Shown one piece after another: positions 43,801-53,231 of a stretch of 64,000 nt of DNA. The position numbers were made by a program, and so were the translations under genes. The stretch covers positions 186,001-250,000 of the forward strand of contig NW_026063257.1 of the NCBI RefSeq assembly GCF_024362695.1, given 5' to 3'. The notes beneath the pieces are model-generated. The model worked only from the letters and a program-made list of their open reading frames with translations, searched no databases and was not told the DNA's origin. The DNA is from Pectinophora gossypiella (Eukaryota; Arthropoda; Insecta; Lepidoptera; Gelechiidae). Positions within the stretch are counted from its first letter, which is position 1; each line of letters starts with the position of its first letter.

Positions 43801-44470
43801 GCTAGTAGGGCTGCCGACTCCTCCAGTGCCCATGAGACGAAGGGAATTGCCTGTAGCCCCATGGATGGACGTAGCGTTGGACCTCCTCGGGCCGCTGCCG
43901 AACAATGAATATATATTGGTGGTTATTGATTACTTTAGCAGATATAAAGAAATTAAATTCACTAAAGCCATTACAAGTTCACAGATCATAAAATTACTAA
44001 AGGAAATGTTTAGTCGCTTAGGTTACCCTACCTCCATCACTGCGGATAATGGCCGCCAGTTCGTAAGTGACGAATTTAAAGAATATTGCCGACAGTGCAA
44101 CATAAAACTTTTTCACACGATTCCCTATTGGCCGCAGCAGAATGGGGAGGTAGAGCGGCAAAACCGCGACATTTTAAAACGGCTAAAAATTTGTCAATTC
44201 CAAAAACGAGACTTGAAGGAATGCGTCTGGGAATACCTAATGATGTATAATTCGACTCCACATACTGTGACAGGGAAAACACCGGCTGAGTTGTTTTTCA
44301 GAAGACAGAACAAGGATAAAATACCTTCTCTACTATACAGGGAACACAGACATGATGATTTAGACGTTAGAGACAAGGACGCAATACACAAGGAAAAGGG
44401 GAAGGAATATGGTGACAGAAAGAGAAAAGCTGCAGAGTCTACAATAAGAGAAGGTGATAAAGTCTATGTT
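40826..44470 (+). CDS. gypsy-A Gag-Pol polyprotein, main part
   Basis: ATG at 40826 (MAGLLPPPEKLDLDG). Gag is followed by a CX2C knuckle (CGRCGYAAHSLPNQEC) and CHACGKLGHFIALC. The protease has MLIDSGCKLN. RT has RLCIDMRRAN, MFGITCAPE and NFIDD. RNase H has VIADASPVGLGA. Integrase has the HEGHPG/QCKGC finger, DVALDLLGP, TADNGRQF and NGEVERQN. The type resembles the K02A2.6-like gypsy group. The frame is open for 1215 codons until VYV (44468-44470), where a LINE fragment is inserted. About 30 extra codons past that point come from the insert. Confidence 0.92.
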
Positions 44471-44506
44471 ATTATTATTTATTATTTATTTAAACTTATA
44501 CAAACT

Positions 44507-44786
44507 AGTTATGCCACCCCTAGCCCGAAGAACGGTGACAGTGCATGCTGCCTAGAACAGCATGTCAGCACATTCTGTAGACAGACCACCGCGGTGGCCT
44601 GACTCCCACGCTTTCCTCTTAGATTTAGCTAGAACTTTAAGTTAGCATTAAAATCATTCATGTAGCGCATCCGACTCTGTGCACATGTCTCGCCGTACTT
44701 TAAGTTTTATTTTAATATACATTTAACTAATTCAAATTCATTAGTTTCTTTTTAAAAATAGTGTCCCGCGCTCCCGAAACTTGACT
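44507..44786 (+). repeat. 5' LTR of errantivirus 1
   Basis: AGTTATGCCACCCC...CGAAACTTGACT, 280 bp, same as 51941-52220. Confidence 0.93.
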
Positions 44787-45245
44787 GGCGCAGCCGGTAG
44801 GATCCGTGTCGTTACCGTGCGTGTGCTGCTTATAGGGCTCGAACTCGCCCTACGTGCGGTTTTTGGACTCAATATCGTCGTGTGTAAAAACTGTACCAGT
44901 GCAGTAAAGCGTCGGACCGGATCCTGCGAACCAAATAAATTTTGTCACACTTACGGGACACACTGAGTGTTCTAAGGCGACAGGACACTAAGGACATGGA
45001 AGCAGCCGGGGGTTGGTGAGTACGACTTTTCGCCTTCCTTCGCTTATCTTTGTTCCAATATTAATCTGAGATCGGACTTCTCTCAGTGATACGTACTCTG
45101 ATTTTTTTACTAAAAATATAGAACTCAAAATCGTTCTTATTTTATATTTAAATAGTTACATTAATTACATTAAGATTATAGATAAGGTGTGTGCATGCTA
45201 GATTTAAGATTTTGTGTGATATAATTGATTTGATTGTGTTTTAAA
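44787..45245 (+). promoter_or_regulatory. errantivirus 1 primer-binding site and leader
   Basis: GGCGCAGCCGGTAGGATC follows the LTR. Together with the last T it resembles the serine-tRNA-type site of 17.6/297/ZAM-like elements (from memory). The rest is the untranslated leader, with a GTGAGT donor-like site at about 45016 that could serve env splicing. Confidence 0.6.
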
Positions 45246-46550
45246 ATGGCGGAGGTCAATTTGATTCCGAGTGAATTTTCAAAAATTATACCCCTATTTA
45301 ACGGAGACAAAAGACACCTGAATTTATTTATTCGTAAGTGCGAATATGTTATTGAAAAATTTAGAGGGAGCGATGCTCAGAATGCTTATATTATGCATAC
45401 CATTACCAGCCGTCTTACTGATAATGCAGCGGCCCTTATCAGTGAGCGAGAGGACATCCGTACATGGGATGAATTCAAAACGCTATTGATTCAGCATTTC
45501 GGTGATCCTAGAACCGAAGAGAGTATAGCTATGCAATTAGAAGGTTTAAAAATCAAACCAAACCAATCCTATCATGAATTTTGTAACCATGTTCAATCGA
45601 TTAGAGCAAACCTTATAGCTAAAGTTAATATAATAGATGACGAGAATATGCGGCAAAGCAAAATCACGATTTACAACAGATTAGCTTTAAATGTTTTTCT
45701 ATTTAACTTGCCCGAGGAGATGCTACGCATTGTCCGATTAAAATCACCTGAAACATTAGAGGACGCCCTAAGTGTAGTGCTCGAGGAAGTGGATTTCCAC
45801 GAACAATATCAGCGTAAAAATAAAACGAATAAGCCTCAAGTACCAGCAGTGCCCTTTAAATTTCCTTCTAATATATCTCATCCAAATATCCCTCAAAACC
45901 AAGGATTTGCTAAATACATAGGAAACATTCCTAACAATACTCAAACCAATTTTAAGTTTGGTATACCTGTTAACCGACAGTTCGGACCCCCTCAACAAAG
46001 TAACCAGCAGTTTGGCTATCGACCAAACTTACAAAATCAATATCAGCAGTTTGGTTACCGACCAAACCTACAGCAAAACAACCAACAATTTGGTTATCGC
46101 CCTATCCAACCCACCCCCTTTGGGTATAGACCACCTCAAGGCCTACAACAACTACCAGCGATGCGGCCCCAGCAGTTTGGACAGCAACAAACTATTAGAC
46201 CTCCACAGCCAAATTTTTATTCCAAAAATTTTACTAATGATGTTTCCATGCGTACCGCTCCACAAAAAACAGGCCAAGGTTTTCGTGTAAATGAAACAGA
46301 ATTATACAATGAGCATCCGATCGAATGTTTTGACACTTACACGGAGAGTTATCCCAGCCAGGCGGATCACTATCCGTATGCCTTCGATACGTATGAATGC
46401 GATGCGCCCACGCAAGACTACTCTTATCAATGCAATGATAAGGCGGAGCCACTAGATACGACTCGTACTCTCCATGGAGCGGAGGAGTCAAACGAGCAGC
46501 ATGTTGAAAATTTTTACATACGGGCCTCAGTAGGGAAAGACAAATTATAG
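45246..46550 (+). CDS. errantivirus 1 Gag
   Basis: Starts MAEVNLIPSEF at 45246. The N-terminal two thirds are a helical Gag capsid-like domain (IPLFNGDKRHLNLFIRKC, TWDEFKTLLIQHFGDPRTEE). The C-terminal third has no zinc knuckle but a Gln/Asn/Phe/Tyr-rich tract with QQFGYRP repeated at least three times plus related variants (about 46000-46140). Lack of a CCHC knuckle is usual in errantiviruses. It would assemble the particle. The stop at 46550 lies 36 bp after a canonical slip site. Confidence 0.88.
   Translation: MAEVNLIPSEFSKIIPLFNGDKRHLNLFIRKCEYVIEKFRGSDAQNAYIMHTITSRLTDNAAALISEREDIRTWDEFKTLLIQHFGDPRTEESIAMQLEGLKIKPNQSYHEFCNHVQSIRANLIAKVNIIDDENMRQSKITIYNRLALNVFLFNLPEEMLRIVRLKSPETLEDALSVVLEEVDFHEQYQRKNKTNKPQVPAVPFKFPSNISHPNIPQNQGFAKYIGNIPNNTQTNFKFGIPVNRQFGPPQQSNQQFGYRPNLQNQYQQFGYRPNLQQNNQQFGYRPIQPTPFGYRPPQGLQQLPAMRPQQFGQQQTIRPPQPNFYSKNFTNDVSMRTAPQKTGQGFRVNETELYNEHPIECFDTYTESYPSQADHYPYAFDTYECDAPTQDYSYQCNDKAEPLDTTRTLHGAEESNEQHVENFYIRASVGKDKL
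46508..46514 (+). promoter_or_regulatory. candidate -1 ribosomal frameshift site
   Basis: A AAT TTT in the gag frame (X XXY YYZ form). The pol frame is -1 relative to gag and is open from here to the protease active site with no stop, so a -1 slip would give Gag-Pol. No RNA-fold calculation was possible. Confidence 0.6.
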
Positions 46551-46615
46551 AAATAAATTGTGACGTCAAATTAAAATTACCGTACATTTATTTACCGGAA
46601 ATTAACGCAAAGCTT

Positions 46616-49600
46616 ATGATCGACACCGGTAGCACCCGTTCGTTCTTAAGCCCTCAAAAGGCCTACCAGTACTTTTTGCCACTAGTTATTCACGAACCGT
46701 TTGAAGTCGTAAGCACGCATGCCAGCTCAAGACATAATGAGGTTATTCATATTCCCCTAACACCAACTTTTAATACCACTGACCTTCATAAATTTTATCT
46801 GTATGAAGTAGACCCGAGATATGACGGTCTAATTGGTAATGACTTATTGACAAAAATTGAAGCCATTATTGACCTTAAAAATGCAGTACTGAAAACGAAA
46901 ACCACGGACATCCCTATTGTTCACAATTTTACCGAGTACGTAATAAATCTTCCCCCACGAGCTGAAATGAGAGTAAAAGTGCCTACTGACTTATACTCAG
47001 GGCAAGCCATTTTAAATCATACAAAATTTTGTGATGGTGTGCGAATGCCTGATGCTCTAGTAACCTGCAACAAGGGTTACGCCACCACGGTTATTCAGAA
47101 CACCTTAGAAAAGGGAATTGACATTGTTGTAACAGCCCCATTTCCGACAGCAGAATATAAAACAATTGATAATGACGTAAATTTTACAAGCGACGAGACA
47201 CGCACCAGTGACATTTACTATGACAGCATACTTTTACAAAATTTGACAAAACTAAGACTGGACCATATGAGTACTGAAGAACGTGACTGTATTGTTCGTC
47301 TATGCAAAGAATATAAAGATATATTCTACAGCGATCAACTGCCACTGTCATTTTCTAGTCAAGTTAAGCACTTTATACGTACAAAAAATGAAGACCCAGT
47401 TTATACAAGACCTTATAGACAACCTCCTTTCCAATCTGAAGAAATTAAAAGACAAGTTGAAAAACTTTTACAGGACAATGTTATACGCGAATCCCACTCT
47501 CCTTGGAGTTCCCCGGTACATTTAGTGCCCAAAAAACGAGACGCCTCAGGTGAGATAAAATATAGGATGGTTATAGACTACAGACGTTTAAATGACTTGA
47601 CAGTCGATGACAAATACCCCTTGCCGAATATAAACGATATCTTTGACAAACTTGGAAAGAGTTCTTACTTCACTACACTAGATCTTGCTAGTGGGTACCA
47701 CCAGATTGAAGTGAATGAGGAGGACAGGCAAAAAACAGCTTTCAGTACGCAATTTGGCCACTATGAGTTCCTCCGCATGCCTTTTGGACTTAAAACCGCT
47801 CCAGCAACTTTTCAAAGAGCAATGGACAATGTGTTACGCGGGTTACAAGGCATCCATTGTTTGGTGTATTTGGATGATATAATTATATTTTCGGCCAGCT
47901 TACAGGAACACTTGGACAAATTACGAACTGTATTTGACAGACTGCGAAAGACTAATCTCAAGGTTCAGCTCGATAAATCTGAGTTCCTGAGAAAAGAAGT
48001 GCTTTATTTGGGACATACTATAACAAAAGACGGACTAAGACCCAATAATGATAAAATCACAGCAATTCAAAATTATCCTCTCCCCAAAACGACCACTGAA
48101 ATCAAAAGCTTTTTAGGCTTAGTGGGATACTATCGACGATTTATTAAAGACTTTGCAAAATTGACACAACCATTAACAGCGTGTTTAAAAAAGCGAAACA
48201 GAATTACAATTGATCAGAAATATATTGAAGCTTTCGAGAAATGTAAAGAGCTCCTTACGAGTGCACCTTTGTTACAGTTTCCAGATCCTACTAAACCGTA
48301 CATACTTACGACAGACGCTTCTGCAGTAGCTTTAGGCGCTGTACTTTCACAGGGCCCCATAGGACAAGACCAACCTATTGCGTACGCTAGTAGAACATTA
48401 AGCGACACTGAAACACGATACAGCACAATAGAGCGAGAGCTACTAGCCATAATTTGGGCCGTAAAACATTTTAGGCCATATCTTTATGGTCATAAATTTC
48501 GTATTTATACAGACCATAGACCACTTGCATGGCTCTATTCACTTAAAGATCCGAATAGCAAGTTGACTCGCTGGAGACTACGACTCCAAGAGTACGACTT
48601 TGAGGTTATCCATAAGAGCGGAAAGCAAAACACAAACGCTGATGCTCTCTCTCGCATAAAGATTAATGCTTTAGACTCTGACGATGACAATGACCGAGAA
48701 TCCATGGTGGTTAACGTTGACGATGACCTAAAATCATTTATGAAAGAAATTGATGACAGAGTGGCTCAGTTAGGAAAAGAAAAGGATAATTCTGGCACCA
48801 TAACTATTTCTGACTCATCGGCTACTATGACAATATCCGACATTGAAGAAATGGACTATCCTATTGTCTCTGACAAAAGTTCAACTGAAACAGCTCATTC
48901 GGGAACAGAACTCGAATCCCATGGTATTCCTATTCTACACGAGGCGATTGATACAAAGCCAAACCAAATTTTAGTCTACCAGTGGTTTAGGAACGAACTC
49001 CAAGTAAAAAATCTGTCTAACAAAAAGCAAAAAATTTTAGAAATCTTTTTACCCACAAACAATGACGAGTTAATAAAGAAATTTCTGAAGGAATACATCA
49101 GGCCAAATATTAAATATTTCATTTACTTTGAAAAGGAGACACACAGAAGGGATTTTTCGAAAATTATTATAGAATTGTTCAAGAAGGGATCGGTTGACTT
49201 CTATGAATGCACTGAAAGAGTGATTTATGTGGAAGATGAGAGAGAACAGAGAGCAATCATCGCCAAATACCATGAAGGAGCAACGTGCCATCGTGGTATC
49301 AAAGAAACTGCAGTCCGGATACGAAGAAACTACTATTGGGAAAATATGATGGAGATAACAGCAGCAGTCATCAACGCTTGCGAAGCGTGCAGGAAAATGA
49401 AATATGATAGAAAACCTCTTAAACCCGTATTACAACTTACGCAGACTCAAAATTCGCCATTTCAAGAGCTATTTATAGACCTTTTCTGTATTGAAGGAGT
49501 CTACTACCTAACACTTGTTGATGCTTTTAGTAGATTAGGTCAAGCGATCGAAATATCAAATCGTTCCACTCCCGAAGTTGTACGTGCTCTAATGAAGTAT

Positions 49601-50311
49601 TTTACCTTTTATGGAATTCCAAAAAAAATATCTAGTGATCCAGGGACTGAATTTAATAACGAGTTAATGAAAGAGTTTATGGCCCTACATAAAATTGAAC
49701 TTCACATTACTACGCCAAACAATCCAAATTCGACAGGCATAGTAGAACGATTTCATTCGACCTTAATAGAAATTTACCGTCTTGCCAAATATGACCAAAA
49801 ATATACTGATGCAGCCTCCATAATGACTTATTCTATTCTAGCTTATAATAACACCATTCATTCTACGACAGGCCTCGCACCCTTTGAAATAGTTTTCGGT
49901 CACACCAGTGTTAATCAGGCGTTTGATATAAATTTTGAAAAAACATATACCCAACAATTGCTAAAAGATCATCACAAGCGCATGAAATATTTATACAATT
50001 ACATTAGTAAGGACATGTTAGAAAAGAAGGAAAAAATTAGGAAACAGAAAGGTGGCGAAGCTGTACCAAATTTAGAAGTAGGCGACATTATATTCAGTAA
50101 AGATATTAACACACGAAAAAGTAAAGATAAGGCCCGGTATCAAAAGGTAAAGGTAATAGGTCCAACAGATAGAAATGTCGTACCCGTACAAAGAGGCGCC
50201 AAGGAAACAAGGATTCCAATTAAAAATGTTAAACGTCCTCCACAGGTGGTGCTTAAGCCTGATGGTTCTGTACCTTCAGATGAGCCACAGCCTTCAACTT
50301 CAAAACATTAA
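46616..50311 (+). CDS. errantivirus 1 Pol
   Basis: The frame is open from about 46512, and the first ATG (46616) is at the protease active site (MIDTGSTRSF). RT has RMVIDYRRLN, MPFGLKTAP and VYLDD. RNase H has LTTDASAVALGA and YTDHRPLAWL. Integrase has a zinc finger (HEGATCHRG...CEACRKM), then FIDLF, SSDPGTEF and GIVERFHS. The C-terminus is basic and overlaps env by 137 nt in another frame. All expected catalytic residues are present over 1231 codons. Confidence 0.92.
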   Translation: MIDTGSTRSFLSPQKAYQYFLPLVIHEPFEVVSTHASSRHNEVIHIPLTPTFNTTDLHKFYLYEVDPRYDGLIGNDLLTKIEAIIDLKNAVLKTKTTDIPIVHNFTEYVINLPPRAEMRVKVPTDLYSGQAILNHTKFCDGVRMPDALVTCNKGYATTVIQNTLEKGIDIVVTAPFPTAEYKTIDNDVNFTSDETRTSDIYYDSILLQNLTKLRLDHMSTEERDCIVRLCKEYKDIFYSDQLPLSFSSQVKHFIRTKNEDPVYTRPYRQPPFQSEEIKRQVEKLLQDNVIRESHSPWSSPVHLVPKKRDASGEIKYRMVIDYRRLNDLTVDDKYPLPNINDIFDKLGKSSYFTTLDLASGYHQIEVNEEDRQKTAFSTQFGHYEFLRMPFGLKTAPATFQRAMDNVLRGLQGIHCLVYLDDIIIFSASLQEHLDKLRTVFDRLRKTNLKVQLDKSEFLRKEVLYLGHTITKDGLRPNNDKITAIQNYPLPKTTTEIKSFLGLVGYYRRFIKDFAKLTQPLTACLKKRNRITIDQKYIEAFEKCKELLTSAPLLQFPDPTKPYILTTDASAVALGAVLSQGPIGQDQPIAYASRTLSDTETRYSTIERELLAIIWAVKHFRPYLYGHKFRIYTDHRPLAWLYSLKDPNSKLTRWRLRLQEYDFEVIHKSGKQNTNADALSRIKINALDSDDDNDRESMVVNVDDDLKSFMKEIDDRVAQLGKEKDNSGTITISDSSATMTISDIEEMDYPIVSDKSSTETAHSGTELESHGIPILHEAIDTKPNQILVYQWFRNELQVKNLSNKKQKILEIFLPTNNDELIKKFLKEYIRPNIKYFIYFEKETHRRDFSKIIIELFKKGSVDFYECTERVIYVEDEREQRAIIAKYHEGATCHRGIKETAVRIRRNYYWENMMEITAAVINACEACRKMKYDRKPLKPVLQLTQTQNSPFQELFIDLFCIEGVYYLTLVDAFSRLGQAIEISNRSTPEVVRALMKYFTFYGIPKKISSDPGTEFNNELMKEFMALHKIELHITTPNNPNSTGIVERFHSTLIEIYRLAKYDQKYTDAASIMTYSILAYNNTIHSTTGLAPFEIVFGHTSVNQAFDINFEKTYTQQLLKDHHKRMKYLYNYISKDMLEKKEKIRKQKGGEAVPNLEVGDIIFSKDINTRKSKDKARYQKVKVIGPTDRNVVPVQRGAKETRIPIKNVKRPPQVVLKPDGSVPSDEPQPSTSKH

Positions 50312-51989
50312 GGACAACCCCGGGATATTGCCTGTCAAGTTGGGACAAGCATATCGACAAGAAGATAAATGGACAGTTATTAAAGTTTTAGATTTGAATG
50401 ATATAAAGGAAACCCTTAAATTTAACGTTAATAAGTTTTTAGAGTTTGATAAATTGGTAGATGTTAATAAACCTTTTTCACATGAGTTTTATAATATAAG
50501 GTTACACGCGTATGATTTGTATAATATAACCATTAACAAATTCAGGCAACTTGTTCCGTCTAGCAGATTTAAGAGAGGCATCCTAAACCCTCTTGGTTCT
50601 TTAATAAAAGTAGTCACAGGGAATCTAGACCATGAAGACGCGATTAAATATGACAAATTGATCTCTGAACTTAAAGGCAATCAAATACATACAGAAAAGA
50701 AATTAATTATTGTATCTAAAATGTTAGATGGTTTAATAAATAGCACCGAGACATTACATAATAACACGTTAATATTAGACGAACGTCTTAAACGTATAGA
50801 AAAAATTGTTAAATACATAGCATCGAAAGAAAATAACTCCGTTTATAATACATATATGTTAAGCTTGTTCAAACTGTTCATTGGAAACTTCAGAACTATA
50901 TACTTGACTATTAGTGAAATTGAAACTGTTTTAGCCTTGAGTAAAGTCTCAGTGTTACACCAATCCATCATAAATTCAGATGAGTTTCTCAAAATACTGG
51001 AATCTGTAGCCAAGTATGATAATTTAGTATATCCTGTAAACCTAAATAACTTGATAAAAATTGAAAAAACTATAGTTGTTAAGTCATATATGAAAGAAAA
51101 TCAGATTACGTTCATTTTAGAAATTCCTTTAATAGATGGAAATATTTATAATTATTTTAAAATTTATTCATTACCCATGTTTAAGCCATCAACAAACCTT
51201 ACCTATGTTATAATTCCTAAATATCCTTACCTTTTGGCGAAAGGTCCGAAATACCACCCCATCAACAGTCCCTGCGACGAGCTAGCCCCGGGACAGTTCC
51301 TGTGCAAGGAGAATGACCAGGTTATTTATCCTGAACGAACCTGTGTTGAGCAGCTGATGCGGTTTCATTCTAATCTCACCCTCTGCAGAGTTTACCCTGT
51401 CCACGTGGAAGATATCAAGATCCAGAGGATCGATCCTGCCAATTGGATTGTCTACACCAGGAGCAGCCAAATACTTACTGAAAAATGTAATGACGACACA
51501 ATCAAAAGACAGATTCAGGGTACTTACCTTATTTCCAATGCTGAAGACTGCGAACTCTACATAGAGAACTTTAAATTAAACCGCCGGAGGTCCATTGCTG
51601 CCGATTTCCATTTCAAGGTTACACCCGTAATTGGTTTACCTAAGCCCGACTTCCTGAAGATGAACGTTACCACGGAATTATCTAAGGTGGACATTAAAGG
51701 CGTGTCTTTGGATAACTTGAAGCATCTCTCTAACGTATTAAACAGTGAAAGGTTTAACAGTGATATCAGTGAAAGTGAAATAATAGACACTCGTAGTGTG
51801 AGCTTAGCTACTATATTCCTTTATGTAATCTTAATTATAAGTATCATTACTATTATTATATGGAAATTTAAAGTTTTCAATTTTACACGAAATCACCAAG
51901 ACTCAAAATCGTCGGATGATTTCGTGCTTGAGGAGGGAGGAGTTATGCCACCCCTAGCCCGAAGAACGGTGACAGTGCATGCTGCCTAG
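50175..51989 (+). CDS. errantivirus 1 Env (baculovirus F-like glycoprotein)
   Basis: 604 codons. A hydrophobic signal-like segment lies near residues 25-36. A furin-type RFKR site near residue 130 is followed by a hydrophobic fusion-peptide-like stretch, then a helical region, several Cys in the ectodomain and one membrane segment near residues 545-570 with a short cytosolic tail. This layout is that of errantiviral Env related to baculoviral F proteins. It overlaps the end of pol, and the last 16 codons lie inside the 3' LTR. Expression is expected from a spliced RNA. No stop or frameshift was found. Confidence 0.9.
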   Translation: MSYPYKEAPRKQGFQLKMLNVLHRWCLSLMVLYLQMSHSLQLQNIKDNPGILPVKLGQAYRQEDKWTVIKVLDLNDIKETLKFNVNKFLEFDKLVDVNKPFSHEFYNIRLHAYDLYNITINKFRQLVPSSRFKRGILNPLGSLIKVVTGNLDHEDAIKYDKLISELKGNQIHTEKKLIIVSKMLDGLINSTETLHNNTLILDERLKRIEKIVKYIASKENNSVYNTYMLSLFKLFIGNFRTIYLTISEIETVLALSKVSVLHQSIINSDEFLKILESVAKYDNLVYPVNLNNLIKIEKTIVVKSYMKENQITFILEIPLIDGNIYNYFKIYSLPMFKPSTNLTYVIIPKYPYLLAKGPKYHPINSPCDELAPGQFLCKENDQVIYPERTCVEQLMRFHSNLTLCRVYPVHVEDIKIQRIDPANWIVYTRSSQILTEKCNDDTIKRQIQGTYLISNAEDCELYIENFKLNRRRSIAADFHFKVTPVIGLPKPDFLKMNVTTELSKVDIKGVSLDNLKHLSNVLNSERFNSDISESEIIDTRSVSLATIFLYVILIISIITIIIWKFKVFNFTRNHQDSKSSDDFVLEEGGVMPPLARRTVTVHAA

Positions 51990-52220
51990 AACAGCATGTC
52001 AGCACATTCTGTAGACAGACCACCGCGGTGGCCTGACTCCCACGCTTTCCTCTTAGATTTAGCTAGAACTTTAAGTTAGCATTAAAATCATTCATGTAGC
52101 GCATCCGACTCTGTGCACATGTCTCGCCGTACTTTAAGTTTTATTTTAATATACATTTAACTAATTCAAATTCATTAGTTTCTTTTTAAAAATAGTGTCC
52201 CGCGCTCCCGAAACTTGACT
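51941..52220 (+). repeat. 3' LTR of errantivirus 1
   Basis: 280 bp, preceded by GAGGAGGGAGG. It encodes the last residues and stop of env. Confidence 0.93.
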
Positions 52221-52674
52221 AACTTATAAACTAAAAACAATAGATCACATCAATAAACCCCAAAAGGGTTTGTCCTGATGAACATTCCGCTTTAAAATTA
52301 CTACAATTTACTTAAACTATTGATACCCACTACGCGCCACAATAGGTACCGAGTGCGATCATCGGGCTGGCTGCAAACCTGTTTCGCACTAGCTGCTCAC
52401 ACCACATACAGGATGGTTTGCGCCATAATGTTTTTCGGCCCATTGGAATACAACGTCTTTAATGATTTGCGTTGCATTTTCTGGTGTTATTTTTCCGCGT
52501 GTTTGAATGGGTATCTGGTTAATTAAATCGGGTATGATATAATTAGATGTTCTTTTACCGTAAAAGTTTTGATATTTTGGTTTTAATAAAATTTGGTTTG
52601 TTACTTGCCGTGTTATTTTATCGTGTGTAGTATAATTATATAATTCAGTTCTAAAATATTGTTCTTTTAAAGTT
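52221..52674 (-). mobile_element. LINE fragment, 5' part (its 3' tail is at 44471-44506)
   Basis: On the minus strand 52674 to about 52385 is open for about 94 codons, with KYQNFYGKRTSNYIIPDLIN and ITPENATQIIKDVV, which looks like a LINE ORF2 C-terminus. The matching 3' tail, ending in AAATAATAAATAATAATAA, is at 44506-44471. The errantivirus (AACT duplication) separates the two pieces. A short GTT duplication flanks the whole. Confidence 0.55.
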
Positions 52675-52905
52675 AAAGATATGGAAAGACAAAATAAGCT
52701 AGCAACAAACTTTAAACCAATCCCTCATGTGGTGGAAAGCACTAAAGGTGGAGACGTACAGTTGAGAAATGAAGAAACGGGGCAACAACTTAGACGTAAT
52801 GTTATTCATTTAAAAAGGGTCGAAGGAGAATGGAAGATTCAGGACGGAAACAAAGAGAACATACAGAACAATGAAGATTGCGAAGAAATAATACAAAACT
52901 ATTAA
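52675..52905 (+). CDS. gypsy-A Pol, last 76 codons (integrase C-terminus)
   Basis: The frame resumes with KDMERQNKLATNFKPIPHVV and continues to a stop at 52905. It joins in phase to GDKVYV at 44470, and the combined segment looks like the usual small beta-barrel at the integrase C-terminus. GTT is present on both sides of the insert (44468-44470, 52672-52674). Confidence 0.85.
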   Translation, partial: KDMERQNKLATNFKPIPHVVESTKGGDVQLRNEETGQQLRRNVIHLKRVEGEWKIQDGNKENIQNNEDCEEIIQNY

Positions 52906-53066
52906 TACTTAGAAACTATAAGTGATTATTTTGTTAATTTTGATATCGTAAAGTGATTGATTAGTTACTTACCGAGTTGGTATTTGTGTCAATAAATATA
53001 TTGATTATCCAGTGGTTGTTGTAATTGTTAGCACACATCTTTCTTACAATTATGATAAGGAAGGGA
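52906..53066 (+). other. gypsy-A 3' non-coding region and polypurine tract
   Basis: Contains AATAAA at about 52991. AAGGAAGGGA at 53057-53066 directly precedes the LTR. Confidence 0.7.
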
Positions 53067-53227
53067 TGTAGTGTTTGTGCATATCTATGTCTCGAGTTCA
53101 CGGGTAGCGGGGAGGCAGTCACGTGAGAGCTGTGAGCGTGTGCGGACGTACTTACCTGGCTACTGGTGATATAACGAGCCGATACATAATACCTACTTTG
53201 GAGTGCCTGTAGTAAGTGAGTACTACA
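53067..53227 (+). repeat. 3' LTR of gypsy-A
   Basis: 161 bp, identical to 37728-37888, followed by CGCAT. Confidence 0.92.
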
Positions 53228-53231
53228 CGCA

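Larger units (their letters stand above)
44507..52220 (+). mobile_element. complete errantivirus (insect endogenous retrovirus)
   Basis: 280-bp LTRs that I read as identical, AACT on both sides (44503-44506, 52221-52224), a primer site, gag, pol and env ORFs all open, and a polypurine tract (GAGGAGGGAGG). LTR starts of AGTTA type and a four-base target-site duplication are typical of gypsy/17.6-type errantiviruses. No lesion was found, and it is the youngest layer in this nest. Confidence 0.93.
37728..53227 (+). mobile_element. gypsy-A: Ty3/gypsy element split by nested insertions
   Basis: Identical 161-bp LTRs bound the unit, with CGCAT on both outer sides (37723-37727 and 53228-53232). A primer-site-like TTTGGCGACGAG follows the 5' LTR and a polypurine tract (AAGGAAGGGA) precedes the 3' LTR. 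The internal order is leader, piggyBac, leader with 52-bp repeats, gag-pol, LINE containing the errantivirus, the last pol codons and a 3' UTR. Without the insertions the element would be about 5.4 kb, normal for this group. Confidence 0.92.
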
